DNA from: Vibrio mimicus CAIM 602
GTDB lineage: Bacteria > Pseudomonadota > Gammaproteobacteria > Enterobacterales > Vibrionaceae
NCBI RefSeq assembly: GCF_000338875.1
Contig: NZ_AOMO01000023.1
Location: 1-64,000 of the forward strand
Direction: 5' to 3'
Length of the DNA: 64,000 nt
Both the position numbers and the translations under genes were made by a program. Positions 11,572 to 22,863 of the stretch are shown one piece after another; position 1 is the stretch's first letter, and each line of letters starts with the position of its first letter. The notes under the pieces are model-generated. The model was not told where the DNA came from, searched no databases, and saw only the letters and a program-made list of their open reading frames with translations.

Positions 11572-12201
11572 ATGATTGGTCTAATCGGTCGTAAAGTGGG
11601 CATGACCCGCGTATTTACTGAAGACGGCGTTTCTATCCCAGTAACTGTTGTTGAAGTTGAAGCAAACCGTGTTTCTCAAGTGAAAACTCTTGAAACTGAC
11701 GGCTACGCTGCAATCCAAGTAACTGCTGGTTCTAAGAAAGCTAACCGTGTTACTAAGCCAGAAGCTGGTCACTTCGCGAAAGCGGGTGTAGAAGCTGGTC
11801 GCGGTCTTTGGGAATTCCGTTTGGAAAACGGTGAAGAGTTTGCAGTAGGTTCTGAACTGACTGTTGAACTGTTCAACGAAGTAAAAAAAGTAGACGTTAC
11901 TGGTACATCTAAGGGTAAAGGTTTCCAAGGCGCTGTTAAGCGTTGGAACTTCCGTACTCAAGATATGACTCACGGTAACTCATTGTCTCACCGTGCACCG
12001 GGTTCAATTGGCCAATGTCAAACTCCAGGTCGCGTGTTCAAAGGCAAAAAAATGGCAGGTCACATGGGTGCTGAGCGTGTAACGACTCAAAACCTAGAGA
12101 TCGTACGTGTTGACGCTGAGCGCAATCTGCTTCTGATTAAAGGTGCAGTCCCAGGCGCAACTGGCGGTAACGTGATCGTCAAACCAGCTGTTAAAGCGTA
12201 A
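11572..12201 (+). CDS. rplC: 50S ribosomal protein L3
   Basis: A 209-aa early-assembly protein of the large subunit, whose extension reaches towards the peptidyl-transferase centre. The conserved loop '[23 protein letters not shown]' is present. Gln150 in it is at the position methylated by PrmB in E. coli. Second gene of the S10 operon, 14 bases after rpsJ, with its own SD GGGAGA. Confidence 0.98.
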   Translation: MIGLIGRKVGMTRVFTEDGVSIPVTVVEVEANRVSQVKTLETDGYAAIQVTAGSKKANRVTKPEAGHFAKAGVEAGRGLWEFRLENGEEFAVGSELTVELFNEVKKVDVTGTSKGKGFQGAVKRWNFRTQDMTHGNSLSHRAPGSIGQCQTPGRVFKGKKMAGHMGAERVTTQNLEIVRVDAERNLLLIKGAVPGATGGNVIVKPAVKA

Positions 12202-12217
12202 CGTCTAGGAGTAAGTA

Positions 12218-12820
12218 ATGGAATTGATGGTTAAAGGTGCTAACGCACTAACTGTTTCCGAAACTACTTTCGGACGTGAGTTCAACGAAGCTCTTGTACA
12301 CCAAGTAGTTGTTGCTTATGCAGCAGGTGCTCGTCAAGGTACTCGTGCTCAAAAGACACGTTCAGAAGTTTCTGGCGGTGGCGCTAAGCCATGGCGTCAA
12401 AAAGGTACTGGCCGTGCACGTGCTGGTACAATCCGTAGCCCAATCTGGCGTACAGGTGGTGTTACTTTTGCTGCGAAACCACAAGATCACAGCCAAAAAG
12501 TAAACAAGAAAATGTACCGTGGTGCTATGAAGAGCATTCTGTCTGAGCTAGTTCGTCAAGAGCGTCTAATCGTTGTTGAAAACTTCTCAGTTGAAGCTCC
12601 AAAGACCAAAGCTCTGGTAGCTAAGCTAAAAGAACTTGAGCTGAACGATGTTCTCATCGTTACTGGCGAAGTAGACGAGAATCTGTTCTTAGCTGCTCGT
12701 AACCTGTACAAAGTTGACGTGCGTGACGTAACTGGTATCGACCCAGTAAGCCTGATCGCATTTGACAAGGTTCTTATGACTGCTGCTGCAGTTAAGCAAG
12801 TTGAGGAGATGCTGGCATGA
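12218..12820 (+). CDS. rplD: 50S ribosomal protein L4, autoregulator of the S10 operon
   Basis: A 200-aa L4. The long loop '[18 protein letters not shown]' lines the peptide exit tunnel, where macrolide-resistance mutations fall in other species. In E. coli, free L4 binds the S10 leader and shuts down the operon; the leader here looks suited to that. The stop overlaps the start of rplW (ATGA), indicating translational coupling. Confidence 0.98.
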   Translation: MELMVKGANALTVSETTFGREFNEALVHQVVVAYAAGARQGTRAQKTRSEVSGGGAKPWRQKGTGRARAGTIRSPIWRTGGVTFAAKPQDHSQKVNKKMYRGAMKSILSELVRQERLIVVENFSVEAPKTKALVAKLKELELNDVLIVTGEVDENLFLAARNLYKVDVRDVTGIDPVSLIAFDKVLMTAAAVKQVEEMLA

Positions 12821-13119
12821 TCCGTGAAGAGCGTCTACTAAAAGTTCTACGTGCTCCGCACATCTCTGAAAAAGCAACTATGTCTGCTGAGAAAGCGAAC
12901 ACTATCGTTTTCAAAGTAGCAAAAGATGCAACTAAGAAAGAGATCAAAGCAGCTGTAGAAAAGCTATTTGAAGTTGAAGTTAAGTCTGTAAATACCCTGA
13001 TCATCAAGGGTAAGACCAAGCGTCAAGGTCTGCGCCAAGGCCGTCGTTCAGACGTGAAAAAAGCGTACGTGACTTTGAATGAAGGTCAAGATCTTGACTT
13101 CGTTGGCGGCGCGGAATAA
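12817..13119 (+). CDS. rplW: 50S ribosomal protein L23
   Basis: A 100-aa L23, which sits at the exit of the polypeptide tunnel and docks trigger factor and SRP. '[16 protein letters not shown]' at the N-terminus is diagnostic. It overlaps rplD by 4 bases and is followed by rplB after 16 bases. Confidence 0.97.
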   Translation: MIREERLLKVLRAPHISEKATMSAEKANTIVFKVAKDATKKEIKAAVEKLFEVEVKSVNTLIIKGKTKRQGLRQGRRSDVKKAYVTLNEGQDLDFVGGAE

Positions 13120-13135
13120 CAGGAGTAGTTGAAAA

Positions 13136-13960
13136 ATGGCTATTGTTAAATGTAAGCCGACTTCGGCTGGTCGTCGTCACGTTGTTAAAGTTGTTAACGC
13201 TGACCTGCACAAGGGTAAGCCATACGCCCCTCTTCTAGAGAAAAACTCTAAGAACGGTGGTCGTAACAACAACGGTCGTATCACAGTACGTCACATCGGT
13301 GGTGGCCACAAGCAACACTACCGTTTGGTTGACTTCAAACGTACTAAAGACGGTATCCCAGCGAAAGTTGAGCGTCTAGAATACGATCCAAACCGTAGCG
13401 CAAACATCGCTCTAGTTCTGTACGCAGACGGTGAGCGTCGTTACATCATTGCACCTAAAGGTCTGCGTGCTGGTGACGTTATCCAATCTGGCCCTGATGC
13501 GCCGATCAAAGCGGGTAACGCAATGCCTATGCGCAACATCCCAGTTGGTTCAACTATCCACAACGTTGAATTGACTCCAGGAAAAGGTGCACAGCTGGCT
13601 CGTTCTGCTGGTGCGTACGCGCAACTAGTAGCTCGTGACGGTGCTTATGTAACTATCCGTCTACGTTCTGGTGAAATGCGTAAAGTGCTGTCTGAAGGCC
13701 GTGCAACTATCGGTGAAGTAGGCAACGCTGAGCACATGCTGCGTGAACTAGGTAAAGCTGGTGCAGCGCGCTGGCGTGGTGTTCGTCCAACCGTTCGCGG
13801 TGTGGTAATGAACCCGGTTGATCACCCACATGGTGGTGGTGAAGGCCGTACTTCTGGTGGTCGTCACCCTGTATCTCCTTGGGGTGTTCCAACCAAAGGC
13901 TACAAGACACGTAGTAACAAACGCACTGACAAGTACATCGTACGTCGTCGTAATAAGTAA
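13136..13960 (+). CDS. rplB: 50S ribosomal protein L2
   Basis: A 274-aa L2, needed for subunit joining and peptidyl-transferase activity. '[17 protein letters not shown]' contains the conserved His of the universal L2 signature. The C-terminus is very basic ('[18 protein letters not shown]'). Start [16 protein letters not shown], with SD AGGAG. Confidence 0.98.
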   Translation: MAIVKCKPTSAGRRHVVKVVNADLHKGKPYAPLLEKNSKNGGRNNNGRITVRHIGGGHKQHYRLVDFKRTKDGIPAKVERLEYDPNRSANIALVLYADGERRYIIAPKGLRAGDVIQSGPDAPIKAGNAMPMRNIPVGSTIHNVELTPGKGAQLARSAGAYAQLVARDGAYVTIRLRSGEMRKVLSEGRATIGEVGNAEHMLRELGKAGAARWRGVRPTVRGVVMNPVDHPHGGGEGRTSGGRHPVSPWGVPTKGYKTRSNKRTDKYIVRRRNK

Positions 13961-13977
13961 TCTATTTAAGAGGATAA

Positions 13978-14259
<282 letters not shown>

Positions 14260-14269
14260 GGGGTAAATA

Positions 14270-14602
14270 ATGGAAGCTATCGCTAAACATAACTTTGCTC
14301 GTATTTCTCCTCAGAAAGCTCGCTTAGTTGCAGACCAAATCCGCGGTAAATCTGTGGATCAAGCTCTAGAACTTCTGACTTTCAGCAACAAAAAAGCGGC
14401 TGAACTGGTTAAGAAAGTTCTGGAATCTGCAATCGCGAACGCAGAGCACAACGAAGGTGCAGACATCGACGATCTACGTGTCGCTAAAATCTTCGTAGAT
14501 GAGGGCCCAGTCATGAAGCGTATTATGCCTCGTGCTAAAGGCCGTGCGGATCGTATCTTGAAGCGTTCAAGCCACATTACTGTGGTTGTCGCAGATCGCT
14601 AA
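14270..14602 (+). CDS. rplV: 50S ribosomal protein L22
   Basis: A 110-aa L22, whose beta-hairpin lines the exit tunnel near L4. The signature '[24 protein letters not shown]' is seen near the C-terminus. It lies 10 bases after rpsS with SD AAGGGG. Confidence 0.98.
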   Translation: MEAIAKHNFARISPQKARLVADQIRGKSVDQALELLTFSNKKAAELVKKVLESAIANAEHNEGADIDDLRVAKIFVDEGPVMKRIMPRAKGRADRILKRSSHITVVVADR

Positions 14603-14621
14603 GAGACTAGGAGAGTAAGCA

Positions 14622-15323
14622 ATGGGTCAGAAAGTACATCCAAATGGTATTCGTCTAGGCATCGTTAAGCCTTGGAATGCTACATGGTTTGCTAACACCA
14701 AAGATTTCGCTGACAACCTAGACGGCGACTTCAAGGTACGTCAATACCTATCTAAGGAATTGGCAAACGCGTCTCTGTCACGCATCGTTATCGAACGTCC
14801 TGCGAAAAGCATCCGTGTGACTATTCACACTGCTCGACCAGGTGTTGTTATCGGTAAGAAAGGCGAAGACGTTGAAAAACTGCGTGCAGCAGTAGCAAAA
14901 ATTGCTGGCGTACCAGCGCAAATCAACATCGCTGAAGTACGTAAGCCAGAGCTGGATGGTCAGCTTGTGGCTGATAGCATCGCGTCTCAACTAGAGCGTC
15001 GCGTAATGTTCCGTCGTGCTATGAAGCGCGCAGTACAAAACGCAATGCGCCTAGGCGCTAAAGGTATCAAAGTGGAAGTAAGCGGCCGTTTAGGCGGCGC
15101 TGAAATCGCTCGTTCAGAGTGGTACCGTGAAGGTCGTGTACCTCTACACACTCTGCGTGCTGACATTGATTACGCAACTTCTTCGGCTCACACCACCTAC
15201 GGTGTAATCGGCGTTAAAGTCTGGATCTTCAAAGGTGAGATCCTGGGCGGTATGCCAGCAGCAACTGAAGCTGCAGAGCCAAAGGCTGACAAGCCGAAGA
15301 AGCAGCGTAAAGGCCGTAAGTAA
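14622..15323 (+). CDS. rpsC: 30S ribosomal protein S3
   Basis: A 233-aa S3 at the mRNA entry tunnel, where it contributes helicase activity. The KH domain motif '[14 protein letters not shown]' (about residues 68-81) and the C-terminal domain '[24 protein letters not shown]' are clear. The basic tail ends '[10 protein letters not shown]'. Confidence 0.98.
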   Translation: MGQKVHPNGIRLGIVKPWNATWFANTKDFADNLDGDFKVRQYLSKELANASLSRIVIERPAKSIRVTIHTARPGVVIGKKGEDVEKLRAAVAKIAGVPAQINIAEVRKPELDGQLVADSIASQLERRVMFRRAMKRAVQNAMRLGAKGIKVEVSGRLGGAEIARSEWYREGRVPLHTLRADIDYATSSAHTTYGVIGVKVWIFKGEILGGMPAATEAAEPKADKPKKQRKGRK

Positions 15324-15334
15324 GGAGTCGACAG

Positions 15335-15745
15335 ATGCTACAACCTAAACGTACTAAGTTCCGTAAGGTTCAGACTGGTCGTAACCGTGGTCTAGCGAAA
15401 GGCACTGAAGTTAGCTTCGGCTCTTTTGGTCTTAAAGCTGTTGGCCGTGGTCGTCTGACTGCTCGTCAAATCGAAGCAGCACGTCGTGCTATGACGCGTC
15501 ACATCAAGCGTCAAGGTAAAATCTGGATCCGTGTGTTCCCAGACAAGCCAATCACTGAAAAACCACTAGAAGTTCGTCAAGGTAAGGGTAAAGGTAACGT
15601 TGAGTACTGGGTAGCCCAAATCCAACCTGGTAAGGTTATGTACGAAGTTGATGGTGTACCTGAAGAATTGGCACGTGAAGCGTTCCGCCTAGCGGCTCGC
15701 AAACTGCCATTCAAGACTACATTTGTAACTAAGCAGGTGATGTGA
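15335..15745 (+). CDS. rplP: 50S ribosomal protein L16
   Basis: A 136-aa L16, which helps position A-site tRNA and binds 5S rRNA with its neighbours. It starts '[19 protein letters not shown]'. '[22 protein letters not shown]' includes the Arg (about position 81 in E. coli) hydroxylated by RoxA/YcfD. The stop TGA shares one base with the rpmC start. Confidence 0.98.
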   Translation: MLQPKRTKFRKVQTGRNRGLAKGTEVSFGSFGLKAVGRGRLTARQIEAARRAMTRHIKRQGKIWIRVFPDKPITEKPLEVRQGKGKGNVEYWVAQIQPGKVMYEVDGVPEELAREAFRLAARKLPFKTTFVTKQVM

Positions 15746-15936
15746 TGAAAGCACAAGATCTACGCGAAAAGAGCGTTGAAGAGCTGAACTCTGAGCTACT
15801 GAATTTGCTGAAAGAACAGTTCAACTTGCGCATGCAAGCTGCGACTGGTCAACTGCAGCAGACTCATACTCTGAAAGCTGTACGCCGTGATATCGCACGT
15901 GTGAAAACTGTTTTGACTGAGAAGGCAGGCGCATAA
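15745..15936 (+). CDS. rpmC: 50S ribosomal protein L29
   Basis: A 63-aa L29 next to L23 at the tunnel exit. The ATG at 15745 overlaps the rplP stop (TGATG) and gives exactly the E. coli length; a GTG one codon earlier is unlikely. '[21 protein letters not shown]' is the family signature. Confidence 0.97.
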   Translation: MKAQDLREKSVEELNSELLNLLKEQFNLRMQAATGQLQQTHTLKAVRRDIARVKTVLTEKAGA

Positions 15937-16190
15937 TGAGCGACAAAATTCGTACTCAACTAGGTCGTGTTGTTAGCGACAAGATGGACAAGTCTATCGT
16001 TGTTGCTATCGAGCGCATGGTGAAGCACCCTATCTACGGTAAATTCGTTAAGCGCACGACTAAAGTACACGCACATGACGAAAACAACGAGTGTGGCATT
16101 GGCGACACCGTTGAAATTCGTGAATGTCGTCCACTGTCTAAGACTAAGTCTTGGACTCTGGTGAAAATTGTAGAAAAAGCGAAGATCTAA
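15936..16190 (+). CDS. rpsQ: 30S ribosomal protein S17
   Basis: An 84-aa OB-fold primary 16S binding protein. '[20 protein letters not shown]' and '[18 protein letters not shown]' are diagnostic. It is the last gene of the S10 operon here: it overlaps rpmC by one base (TAATG) and is followed by a strong terminator. Confidence 0.97.
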   Translation: MSDKIRTQLGRVVSDKMDKSIVVAIERMVKHPIYGKFVKRTTKVHAHDENNECGIGDTVEIRECRPLSKTKSWTLVKIVEKAKI

Positions 16191-16214
16191 TCTCCACTCT
16201 TTCTCGCAAATCAG

Positions 16215-16248
16215 GCGGCTCCAATTATTTTTGGAGCCGCTTGTTTTT
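16215..16248 (+). terminator. Terminator between the S10 and spc operons
   Basis: An 8-bp GC-rich stem (gcggctcc/ggagccgc) with an A/T-rich loop, followed by TTGTTTTTT. It separates rpsQ from rplN. Confidence 0.85.
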
Positions 16249-16275
16249 TGACTACCCAATCAAAAAAAAGGGTGG

Positions 16276-16281
16276 TACAAT
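16276..16281 (+). promoter_or_regulatory. Probable -10 element of the spc operon promoter
   Basis: TACAAT at 16276-16281, followed by a GCG(T)CC discriminator. The only TTGAC-like -35 (16246) is 22 bases away, too far, so the -35 is uncertain. E. coli has its spc promoter in the same interval. Confidence 0.5.
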
Positions 16282-16299
16282 TCGCGTCCCTTTAAAGAG

Positions 16300-16332
16300 G
16301 CAGCCCGACCCGAGATGGGTCTAGTTTTTTTA
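16300..16332 (+). terminator. Terminator-like hairpin in the rplN leader
   Basis: A short stem gaccc/gggtc with loop GAGAT is followed by a run of eight T, ending about 20 bases before the rplN ATG. It would lie in the spc leader transcript, downstream of the putative promoter, so it may act as an attenuator. Confidence 0.4.
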
Positions 16333-16340
16333 ATATTTAG

Positions 16341-16724
<384 letters not shown>

Positions 16725-16736
16725 GGAGCGGCAACA

Positions 16737-17054
16737 ATGGCAGCTAAAATCCGTCAAAATGACGAAGTAATCGTTCTTGCTGGGAAAGACAAAGGCAAGA
16801 AAGGTAAAGTAACTAAGGTTCTGGCAACTGGTAAAGTTATCGTTGAAGGTATCAATCTAGTTAAGAAACATCAGAAACCTGTTCCTGCAATGGGTGTCCA
16901 AGGTGGCATCGTTGAGCAAGAAGCAGCGATCGATGTTTCTAACATTGCGATTTTCAACGTAAAAACTGGTAAAGCAGACCGCATCGGTTTCCGTTTCGAA
17001 GATGGTAAGAAAGTTCGTTTCTTTAAATCTAACAACGAAATCGTTTCTAACTAA
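16737..17054 (+). CDS. rplX: 50S ribosomal protein L24
   Basis: A 105-aa assembly initiator of the 50S subunit with a KOW motif ('[18 protein letters not shown]'). It lies 12 bases after rplN with SD AAGGAGCGG. Confidence 0.98.
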   Translation: MAAKIRQNDEVIVLAGKDKGKKGKVTKVLATGKVIVEGINLVKKHQKPVPAMGVQGGIVEQEAAIDVSNIAIFNVKTGKADRIGFRFEDGKKVRFFKSNNEIVSN

Positions 17055-17078
17055 TTAGAAGTAATTTGGAGTTCTACT

Positions 17079-17618
17079 ATGGCGAAACTGCATGATTACT
17101 ACAAGTCGTCTGTAGTCGCTGAGCTGACCAAACAGTTCAGTTACACAAGCGTCATGCAAGTCCCTAGAATTGAGAAAATCACCCTCAATATGGGCGTTGG
17201 TGAAGCAATCAACGATAAGAAACTACTGGAAAATGCTGCGTCTGATATGGCGATCATCTCTGGCCAAAAGCCACTGATCACTAAAGCGCGCAAATCTGTA
17301 GCTGGTTTCAAAATTCGTGAAGGCTACCCAATTGGTTGTAAAGTAACCTTGCGTGGCGAACGCATGTGGGATTTCTTGGAGCGTTTGATTTCTATCGCTC
17401 TACCACGTGTACGTGACTTCCGCGGTGTTAACGGCAAGTCTTTTGACGGTCGTGGTAACTACAGCATGGGCGTTCGCGAGCAAATCATCTTTCCGGAAAT
17501 CGACTACGATAAAGTCGATCGTGTACGCGGTCTTGATATCACTATCACGACTACCGCTGGTACCGATGAGGAAGGCCGTGCTCTGCTGGCTGCCTTTAAC
17601 TTCCCATTCCGTAAGTAA
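17079..17618 (+). CDS. rplE: 50S ribosomal protein L5
   Basis: A 179-aa 5S-rRNA-binding protein of the central protuberance. '[13 protein letters not shown]' and '[20 protein letters not shown]' are diagnostic. In E. coli the S8 repressor site lies at the start of this gene; I could not model that structure reliably here. Confidence 0.98.
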   Translation: MAKLHDYYKSSVVAELTKQFSYTSVMQVPRIEKITLNMGVGEAINDKKLLENAASDMAIISGQKPLITKARKSVAGFKIREGYPIGCKVTLRGERMWDFLERLISIALPRVRDFRGVNGKSFDGRGNYSMGVREQIIFPEIDYDKVDRVRGLDITITTTAGTDEEGRALLAAFNFPFRK

Positions 17619-17635
17619 GGTGAAGGGTTACTGTT

Positions 17636-17941
17636 ATGGCTAAACAATCAATGAAAGCACGTGAAGAAAAACGTGCGAAGCTGGTAGCTCAGTTCGCTGA
17701 AAAGCGTGCAACTCTGAAAGCTATCATCAGCGATGTAAACGCATCTGAAGAAGATCGTTGGAACGCGGTTCTTAAACTGCAATCTCTTCCACGTGATTCA
17801 AGTCGTTCTCGTCAGCGTAACCGTTGCAACCAAACTGGTCGCCCACACGGTTTCCTACGTAAGTTCGGTCTAAGCCGTATTAAAGTTCGTGAAGCTTGCA
17901 TGAAAGGCGAGATTCCAGGACTTCGTAAGGCTAGCTGGTAA
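17636..17941 (+). CDS. rpsN: 30S ribosomal protein S14
   Basis: A 101-aa S14 of the long, zinc-free type, which lacks the two CxxC pairs of the short paralogue. '[25 protein letters not shown]' is the signature. It lies 17 bases after rplE. Confidence 0.98.
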   Translation: MAKQSMKAREEKRAKLVAQFAEKRATLKAIISDVNASEEDRWNAVLKLQSLPRDSSRSRQRNRCNQTGRPHGFLRKFGLSRIKVREACMKGEIPGLRKASW

Positions 17942-17970
17942 TTGCCACTTAATCATTTGGAGTAAAGTTT

Positions 17971-18363
17971 ATGAGCATGCAAGATCCGATTTCGGATATG
18001 CTGACCCGCATTCGTAACGGTCAGGCAGCAAACAAAGTTGCTGTAAAAATGCCTTCTTCAAAGCTGAAAGTTGCAATTGCTGCACTTCTGAAAGCAGAAG
18101 GTTATATCGCTGATTTCGCTGTTGAAGGCGAAGTGAAAGCAGAGCTGGAAATCACTCTTAAGTATTTCCAAGCAAAACCAGTAATCGAGCAAATCAAACG
18201 CGTTTCTCGTCCAGGTCTTCGTGTTTACAAGAAGAAAGACGAGCTGCCATCTGTAATGGGTGGTCTAGGCGTTGCTGTCGTTTCCACTTCCAAGGGTCTG
18301 ATGTCAGACCGCGCTGCTCGTAAAGCAGGTCTTGGCGGTGAAATCATTTGCTACGTAGCATAA
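17971..18363 (+). CDS. rpsH: 30S ribosomal protein S8, spc operon autoregulator
   Basis: A 130-aa S8 starting '[20 protein letters not shown]' and ending in the signature '[26 protein letters not shown]'. In E. coli S8 represses the operon from the L5 region. SD TTTGGAG lies before the ATG. Confidence 0.98.
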   Translation: MSMQDPISDMLTRIRNGQAANKVAVKMPSSKLKVAIAALLKAEGYIADFAVEGEVKAELEITLKYFQAKPVIEQIKRVSRPGLRVYKKKDELPSVMGGLGVAVVSTSKGLMSDRAARKAGLGGEIICYVA

Positions 18364-18377
18364 TTAAGGAGTAGAAC

Positions 18378-18911
18378 ATGTCTCGTGTTGCTAAAGCACC
18401 TGTCGCTATTCCAGCTGGCGTAGAGGTGAAACTGAACGGCCAAGAGATCACTATCAAAGGTGCTAAAGGCGAACTTTCTCGCGTTTTCCACAAAGGTGTA
18501 GTGATCGCACAAGAAGACAACCAATTGACTTTTGGTCCACGTGAAGGCGTAGCCAATGCATGGGCACAAGCAGGTACTGCACGTGCTCTAGTTAAGAACA
18601 TGGTTGTTGGTGTTACTGAAGGCTTTACTAAGAAACTCGTTCTGAAGGGTGTTGGTTACCGTGCTGCTATGAAAGGCAACGCTGTAGGCTTGACTCTGGG
18701 TTTCTCTCACCCTGTTGAGCACGAGCTGCCAGCGGGTGTTAAAGCAGAATGTCCAAGCCAAACTGAAATTGTCCTAACTGGTTGCGATAAGCAAGTAGTT
18801 GGTCAAGTTGCGGCTGACATTCGTTCTTACCGCGCGCCTGAGCCTTACAAAGGCAAAGGTATTCGTTACGCAGATGAAAATGTGCGTAGTAAAGAAGCTA
18901 AGAAGAAGTAA
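18378..18911 (+). CDS. rplF: 50S ribosomal protein L6
   Basis: A 177-aa L6 with two duplicated domains, near the factor-binding site. '[24 protein letters not shown]' at the C-terminus is the family signature. It begins 15 bases after rpsH. Confidence 0.98.
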   Translation: MSRVAKAPVAIPAGVEVKLNGQEITIKGAKGELSRVFHKGVVIAQEDNQLTFGPREGVANAWAQAGTARALVKNMVVGVTEGFTKKLVLKGVGYRAAMKGNAVGLTLGFSHPVEHELPAGVKAECPSQTEIVLTGCDKQVVGQVAADIRSYRAPEPYKGKGIRYADENVRSKEAKKK

Positions 18912-18920
18912 GGTAACACT

Positions 18921-19274
18921 ATGGATAAGAAAGCATCTCGCATCCGTCGTGCTACACGTGCACGTCGTAAGATTGCAGAACTGGGTGCAACTCGCCTAGT
19001 AGTACACCGTACTCCTCGTCACGTGTACGCACAAGTGATTGCAGCTAATGGCTCTGAGGTTATCGCCGCCGCTTCTACTGTAGAAAAAGCGATCCGTGAG
19101 CAAGTGAAATACACCGGTAACATCGATGCAGCGAAAGCAGTGGGTAAAGCTGTTGCAGAGCGCGCACTTGAAAAAGGCGTAACTGTAGTTGCGTTTGATC
19201 GTTCTGGTTTCCAATACCACGGTCGAGTAGCAGCGCTAGCAGATTCTGCTCGCGAAGCTGGTCTGAAATTCTAA
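18921..19274 (+). CDS. rplR: 50S ribosomal protein L18
   Basis: A 117-aa 5S-rRNA-binding protein. The basic N-terminus '[20 protein letters not shown]' and the '[26 protein letters not shown]' end are typical. It lies 10 bases after rplF. Confidence 0.98.
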   Translation: MDKKASRIRRATRARRKIAELGATRLVVHRTPRHVYAQVIAANGSEVIAAASTVEKAIREQVKYTGNIDAAKAVGKAVAERALEKGVTVVAFDRSGFQYHGRVAALADSAREAGLKF

Positions 19275-19288
19275 GGTAGGGTTGGAAG

Positions 19289-19792
19289 ATGGCTAAAGAA
19301 CAACAAGTTCAAGCGAATGATTTGCAAGAAAAATTAATCGCAGTTAACCGCGTTTCTAAAACGGTTAAAGGTGGTCGAATCATGAGCTTTACTGCACTGA
19401 CTGTAGTTGGTGACGGTAACGGTCGTGTAGGTTTCGGTTACGGTAAAGCCCGTGAAGTACCTGCTGCGATCCAAAAAGCAATGGAAAAAGCACGTCGTAG
19501 CATGGTTACGATCGCGCTGAACGAAGGTACTCTTCATCACCCAGTGAAAGGTCGCCATTCGGGCTCTAAAGTTTACATGCAGCCTGCTGCAGAAGGTACT
19601 GGTGTAATCGCAGGTGGTGCGATGCGTGCAGTGCTTGAAGTTGCTGGTGTACACAACGTTTTGTCTAAAGCGTACGGCTCTACTAACCCAATCAACATCG
19701 TTCGTGCAACGATTGATGCGCTAGTAGACGTTAAGTCACCAGAAATGGTTGCTGCTAAACGTGGTCTAACTGTTGAAGCGATTTCGGAGTAA
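19289..19792 (+). CDS. rpsE: 30S ribosomal protein S5
   Basis: A 167-aa S5 involved in translational accuracy. The dsRBD-like N-domain has '[22 protein letters not shown]', the loop where spectinomycin-resistance mutations occur. '[20 protein letters not shown]' follows. No resistance substitution can be asserted from reading alone. Confidence 0.98.
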   Translation: MAKEQQVQANDLQEKLIAVNRVSKTVKGGRIMSFTALTVVGDGNGRVGFGYGKAREVPAAIQKAMEKARRSMVTIALNEGTLHHPVKGRHSGSKVYMQPAAEGTGVIAGGAMRAVLEVAGVHNVLSKAYGSTNPINIVRATIDALVDVKSPEMVAAKRGLTVEAISE

Positions 19793-19798
19793 GAACAC

Positions 19799-19975
19799 AT
19801 GGCAACTATTAAAGTAACTCAAACTAAAAGCTCAATTGGTCGCCTGCCAAAGCACAAAGCTACACTGCGCGGTTTAGGTCTTCGTAAAATCAACCACACA
19901 GTAGAACTTGAAGATACGCCATGTGTTCGTGGCATGATCAACAAGGTTTACTACATGGTTAAAGTTGAGGAGTAA
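19799..19975 (+). CDS. rpmD: 50S ribosomal protein L30
   Basis: A 58-aa L30 reading '[20 protein letters not shown]' and ending '[10 protein letters not shown]'. It lies 6 bases after rpsE and 5 bases before rplO. Length and sequence match the bacterial L30 family. Confidence 0.96.
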
Positions 19976-19980
19976 TCATA

Positions 19981-20415
19981 ATGTTATTGAATACTCTATC
20001 ACCGGCTGCGGGTTCTAAACATGCTCCTAAGCGTTTAGGTCGTGGTGTCGGTTCTGGCCTTGGTAAAACAGGTGGCCGTGGTCACAAAGGTCAAAAGTCA
20101 CGTTCTGGCGGCAAAGTTCGTCCAGGTTTTGAAGGCGGTCAAATGCCTCTGAAACAACGTCTACCAAAATTCGGTTTCACTTCTCGTAAGAGCTTTGTGT
20201 CTGCTGAAATTCGTCTGTCTGAACTGGCGAAAGTAACTGGTGACGTAGTTGATCTGAACGCTCTGAAAGCGGCAAACCTTGTTACTAAAAACATTGAGTT
20301 TGCAAAAATCGTTCTTTCTGGCGAGATCAACAAAGCAGTGACTGTAAAAGGTCTGCGCGTGACTAAAGGCGCTAAAGCTGCAATCGAAGCTGCAGGCGGT
20401 AAAATCGAGGAATAA
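19981..20415 (+). CDS. rplO: 50S ribosomal protein L15
   Basis: A 144-aa L15 with the Gly/Arg-rich N-terminal half ('[20 protein letters not shown]') that threads into 23S rRNA. '[18 protein letters not shown]' contains the Arg (about residue 81 region) hydroxylated in related proteins. It starts 5 bases after rpmD. Confidence 0.98.
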   Translation: MLLNTLSPAAGSKHAPKRLGRGVGSGLGKTGGRGHKGQKSRSGGKVRPGFEGGQMPLKQRLPKFGFTSRKSFVSAEIRLSELAKVTGDVVDLNALKAANLVTKNIEFAKIVLSGEINKAVTVKGLRVTKGAKAAIEAAGGKIEE

Positions 20416-20435
20416 TCTCGAGGATTGAGGTACAG

Positions 20436-21770
20436 ATGGCTAGAAAACCAGGACAAGATTTTCGTAGTGCTCAGAGCGGCTTAAGTGAACTAAAGTCGCG
20501 CTTATTCTTCGTAATTGGTGCACTTTTAGTATTCCGAGCCGGCTCTTTTGTGCCGATTCCTGGTATTGACGCTGCTGTACTTGCCGAATTGTTCGAACAG
20601 CAAAAAGGTACCATCGTAGAAATGTTTAACATGTTCTCCGGTGGTGCTCTTGAGCGTGCATCTATTTTAGCACTGGGCATCATGCCGTATATTTCGGCAT
20701 CAATTGTTGTCCAGTTGCTAACAGTAGTTCATCCAGCGTTAGCGGAACTCAAGAAAGAGGGTGAAGCAGGCCGTCGTAAGATCAGCCAATATACGCGCTA
20801 CGGCACGCTTGTACTTGCAACATTCCAAGCAATTGGTATTGCAACAGGCTTACCAAACATGGTCAACAATCTGGTCGTTATCGACCAAACCATGTTTACC
20901 CTGATTGCGACCGTGAGTTTAGTAACCGGTACCATGTTCTTGATGTGGTTAGGTGAACAAATTACAGAGCGTGGAATTGGAAACGGTATTTCGATACTGA
21001 TTTTCGCAGGTATTGTTGCTGGATTGCCATCGGCAATCGGTCAAACAATCGAGCAAGCGCGTCAAGGTGAACTGCATGTACTTCTTCTGCTGTTAATTGC
21101 AGTACTTGCTTTTGCTGTGATTTACTTCGTTGTTTTCATGGAGCGTGGTCAACGTCGTATCGTTGTTAACTATGCGAAGCGTCAACAAGGTCGTAAAGTG
21201 TTCGCAGCACAGAGCACGCACCTGCCGTTGAAAATCAACATGGCTGGTGTAATTCCTGCGATTTTTGCGTCAAGCATTATCCTGTTCCCAGGAACATTGG
21301 CGCAGTGGTTTGGTCAGAACGGTGAAAGCAGCACATTCGGTTGGCTAACTGATGTGTCTTTGGCTTTGAGCCCAGGCCAGCCTCTGTATGTAATGCTTTA
21401 TGCAGCGGCGATTATCTTCTTCTGTTTCTTCTATACCGCGTTGGTGTTTAACCCGCGTGAAACAGCAGATAACCTGAAGAAGTCTGGTGCATTCGTACCC
21501 GGTATCCGCCCAGGTGAACAGACAGCGAAATATATCGATAAAGTAATGACACGTTTAACTCTTGCGGGTGCACTGTATATTACTTTTATCTGTCTGATCC
21601 CTGAGTTCATGATGGTCGCGTGGAACGTACGTTTCTACTTTGGCGGCACATCACTACTGATTGTAGTTGTCGTGATCATGGACTTTATGGCACAGGTACA
21701 GACCCATTTGATGTCTCATCAATATGAGTCTGTGTTGAAAAAAGCAAATCTGAAAGGCTACGGCCGTTAA
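20436..21770 (+). CDS. secY: Sec translocon core subunit SecY
   Basis: A 444-aa polytopic inner-membrane channel with ten predicted helices, which forms SecYEG for export of unfolded proteins and membrane insertion. '[27 protein letters not shown]' is the SecY signature near the N-terminus. The cytosolic loops '[12 protein letters not shown]' and '[23 protein letters not shown]' bind SecA and ribosomes. It sits in its standard place, 20 bases after rplO. Confidence 0.98.
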
Positions 21771-21807
21771 TACGGCAGCAGTTCAGATAGATTTACGGAG
21801 TTTAGCA

Positions 21808-21921
21808 ATGAAAGTTCGTGCTTCCGTTAAAAAAATCTGCCGTAACTGTAAAGTTATCAAGCGTAACGGTGTTGTTCGCGTGATTTGCAGTGAGCCAAAG
21901 CACAAGCAGCGCCAAGGCTAA
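21808..21921 (+). CDS. rpmJ: 50S ribosomal protein L36 (zinc-binding type)
   Basis: A 37-aa protein starting '[18 protein letters not shown]'. Cys11, Cys14, Cys27 and His32 form the intact zinc site of the C+ form. Vibrio often also has a zinc-free paralogue elsewhere that is induced by Zur; it is not in this window. SD ACGGAG lies 7 bases upstream, and secY is 37 bases away. Confidence 0.96.
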
Positions 21922-21948
21922 TTAGCAGAAATTTTTTACTTGAAAATT

Positions 21949-21984
21949 AAGGTAGTGTCGAGTATATTCCTCGGCCTACCTTTT
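21949..21984 (+). terminator. Hairpin with T-run after rpmJ (spc operon end)
   Basis: aaggtag pairs with ctacctt, with an inner cgag/ctcg pairing, then TTTT. It could terminate or attenuate transcription before the alpha operon. Confidence 0.5.
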
Positions 21985-22000
21985 GCGTGCAAAAGAAGTA

Positions 22001-22085
22001 GTATACCGCAACGTATCCTCGACGGGCTTTGTTGCGGGTAATTCTTTGATGAAAGTACTAGGAGTGCATAGTGGCCCGTATAGCA
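22001..22085 (+). promoter_or_regulatory. Alpha operon ribosome-binding-site pseudoknot (S4 target)
   Basis: The stem ccgcaac (22006-22012) pairs with gttgcgg (22031-22037). Loop bases acgggc (22022-22027) can pair with gcccgt (22074-22079), just inside rpsM, enclosing the SD 'AGGAG' and the GTG start. This is the E. coli alpha-operon pseudoknot layout, where ribosomal protein S4 (rpsD here) traps the 30S subunit and represses rpsM-rplQ. Confidence 0.85.
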
Positions 22086-22427
22086 GGCATTAACATTCCT
22101 GATCACAAACACGCTGTAATCGCTCTAACTGCGATCTACGGTATCGGTAAGACCCGTTCAAAAGCTATTCTAGCTGACCTGGGTATTGCTGAGAGTGTTA
22201 AGATCAGTGAACTAACTGAAGAGCAGATCGATCAACTGCGTGATGGTGTAGCTAAGTACACTGTAGAGGGTGATCTACGTCGTGAAGTTTCCATGAACAT
22301 CAAGCGCCTAATGGATCTTGGTTGTTACCGTGGTCTTCGTCATCGTCGCAGTCTACCACTACGTGGACAGCGTACTAAAACCAACGCTCGCACCCGTAAG
22401 GGTCCGCGTAAGCCGATCAAGAAATAA
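22071..22427 (+). CDS. rpsM: 30S ribosomal protein S13
   Basis: A 118-aa S13 of the 30S head, forming bridges to the 50S subunit and contacting P-site tRNA. GTG start, as in E. coli, read as '[21 protein letters not shown]'. The basic tail '[18 protein letters not shown]' reaches the decoding region. It is the first gene of the alpha operon, under the S4 pseudoknot. Confidence 0.98.
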   Translation: MARIAGINIPDHKHAVIALTAIYGIGKTRSKAILADLGIAESVKISELTEEQIDQLRDGVAKYTVEGDLRREVSMNIKRLMDLGCYRGLRHRRSLPLRGQRTKTNARTRKGPRKPIKK

Positions 22428-22440
22428 TCGGGAAGGGTAG

Positions 22441-22836
<396 letters not shown>

Positions 22837-22863
22837 CGTTTCTAGGAAGATTGGAGAAAGATC

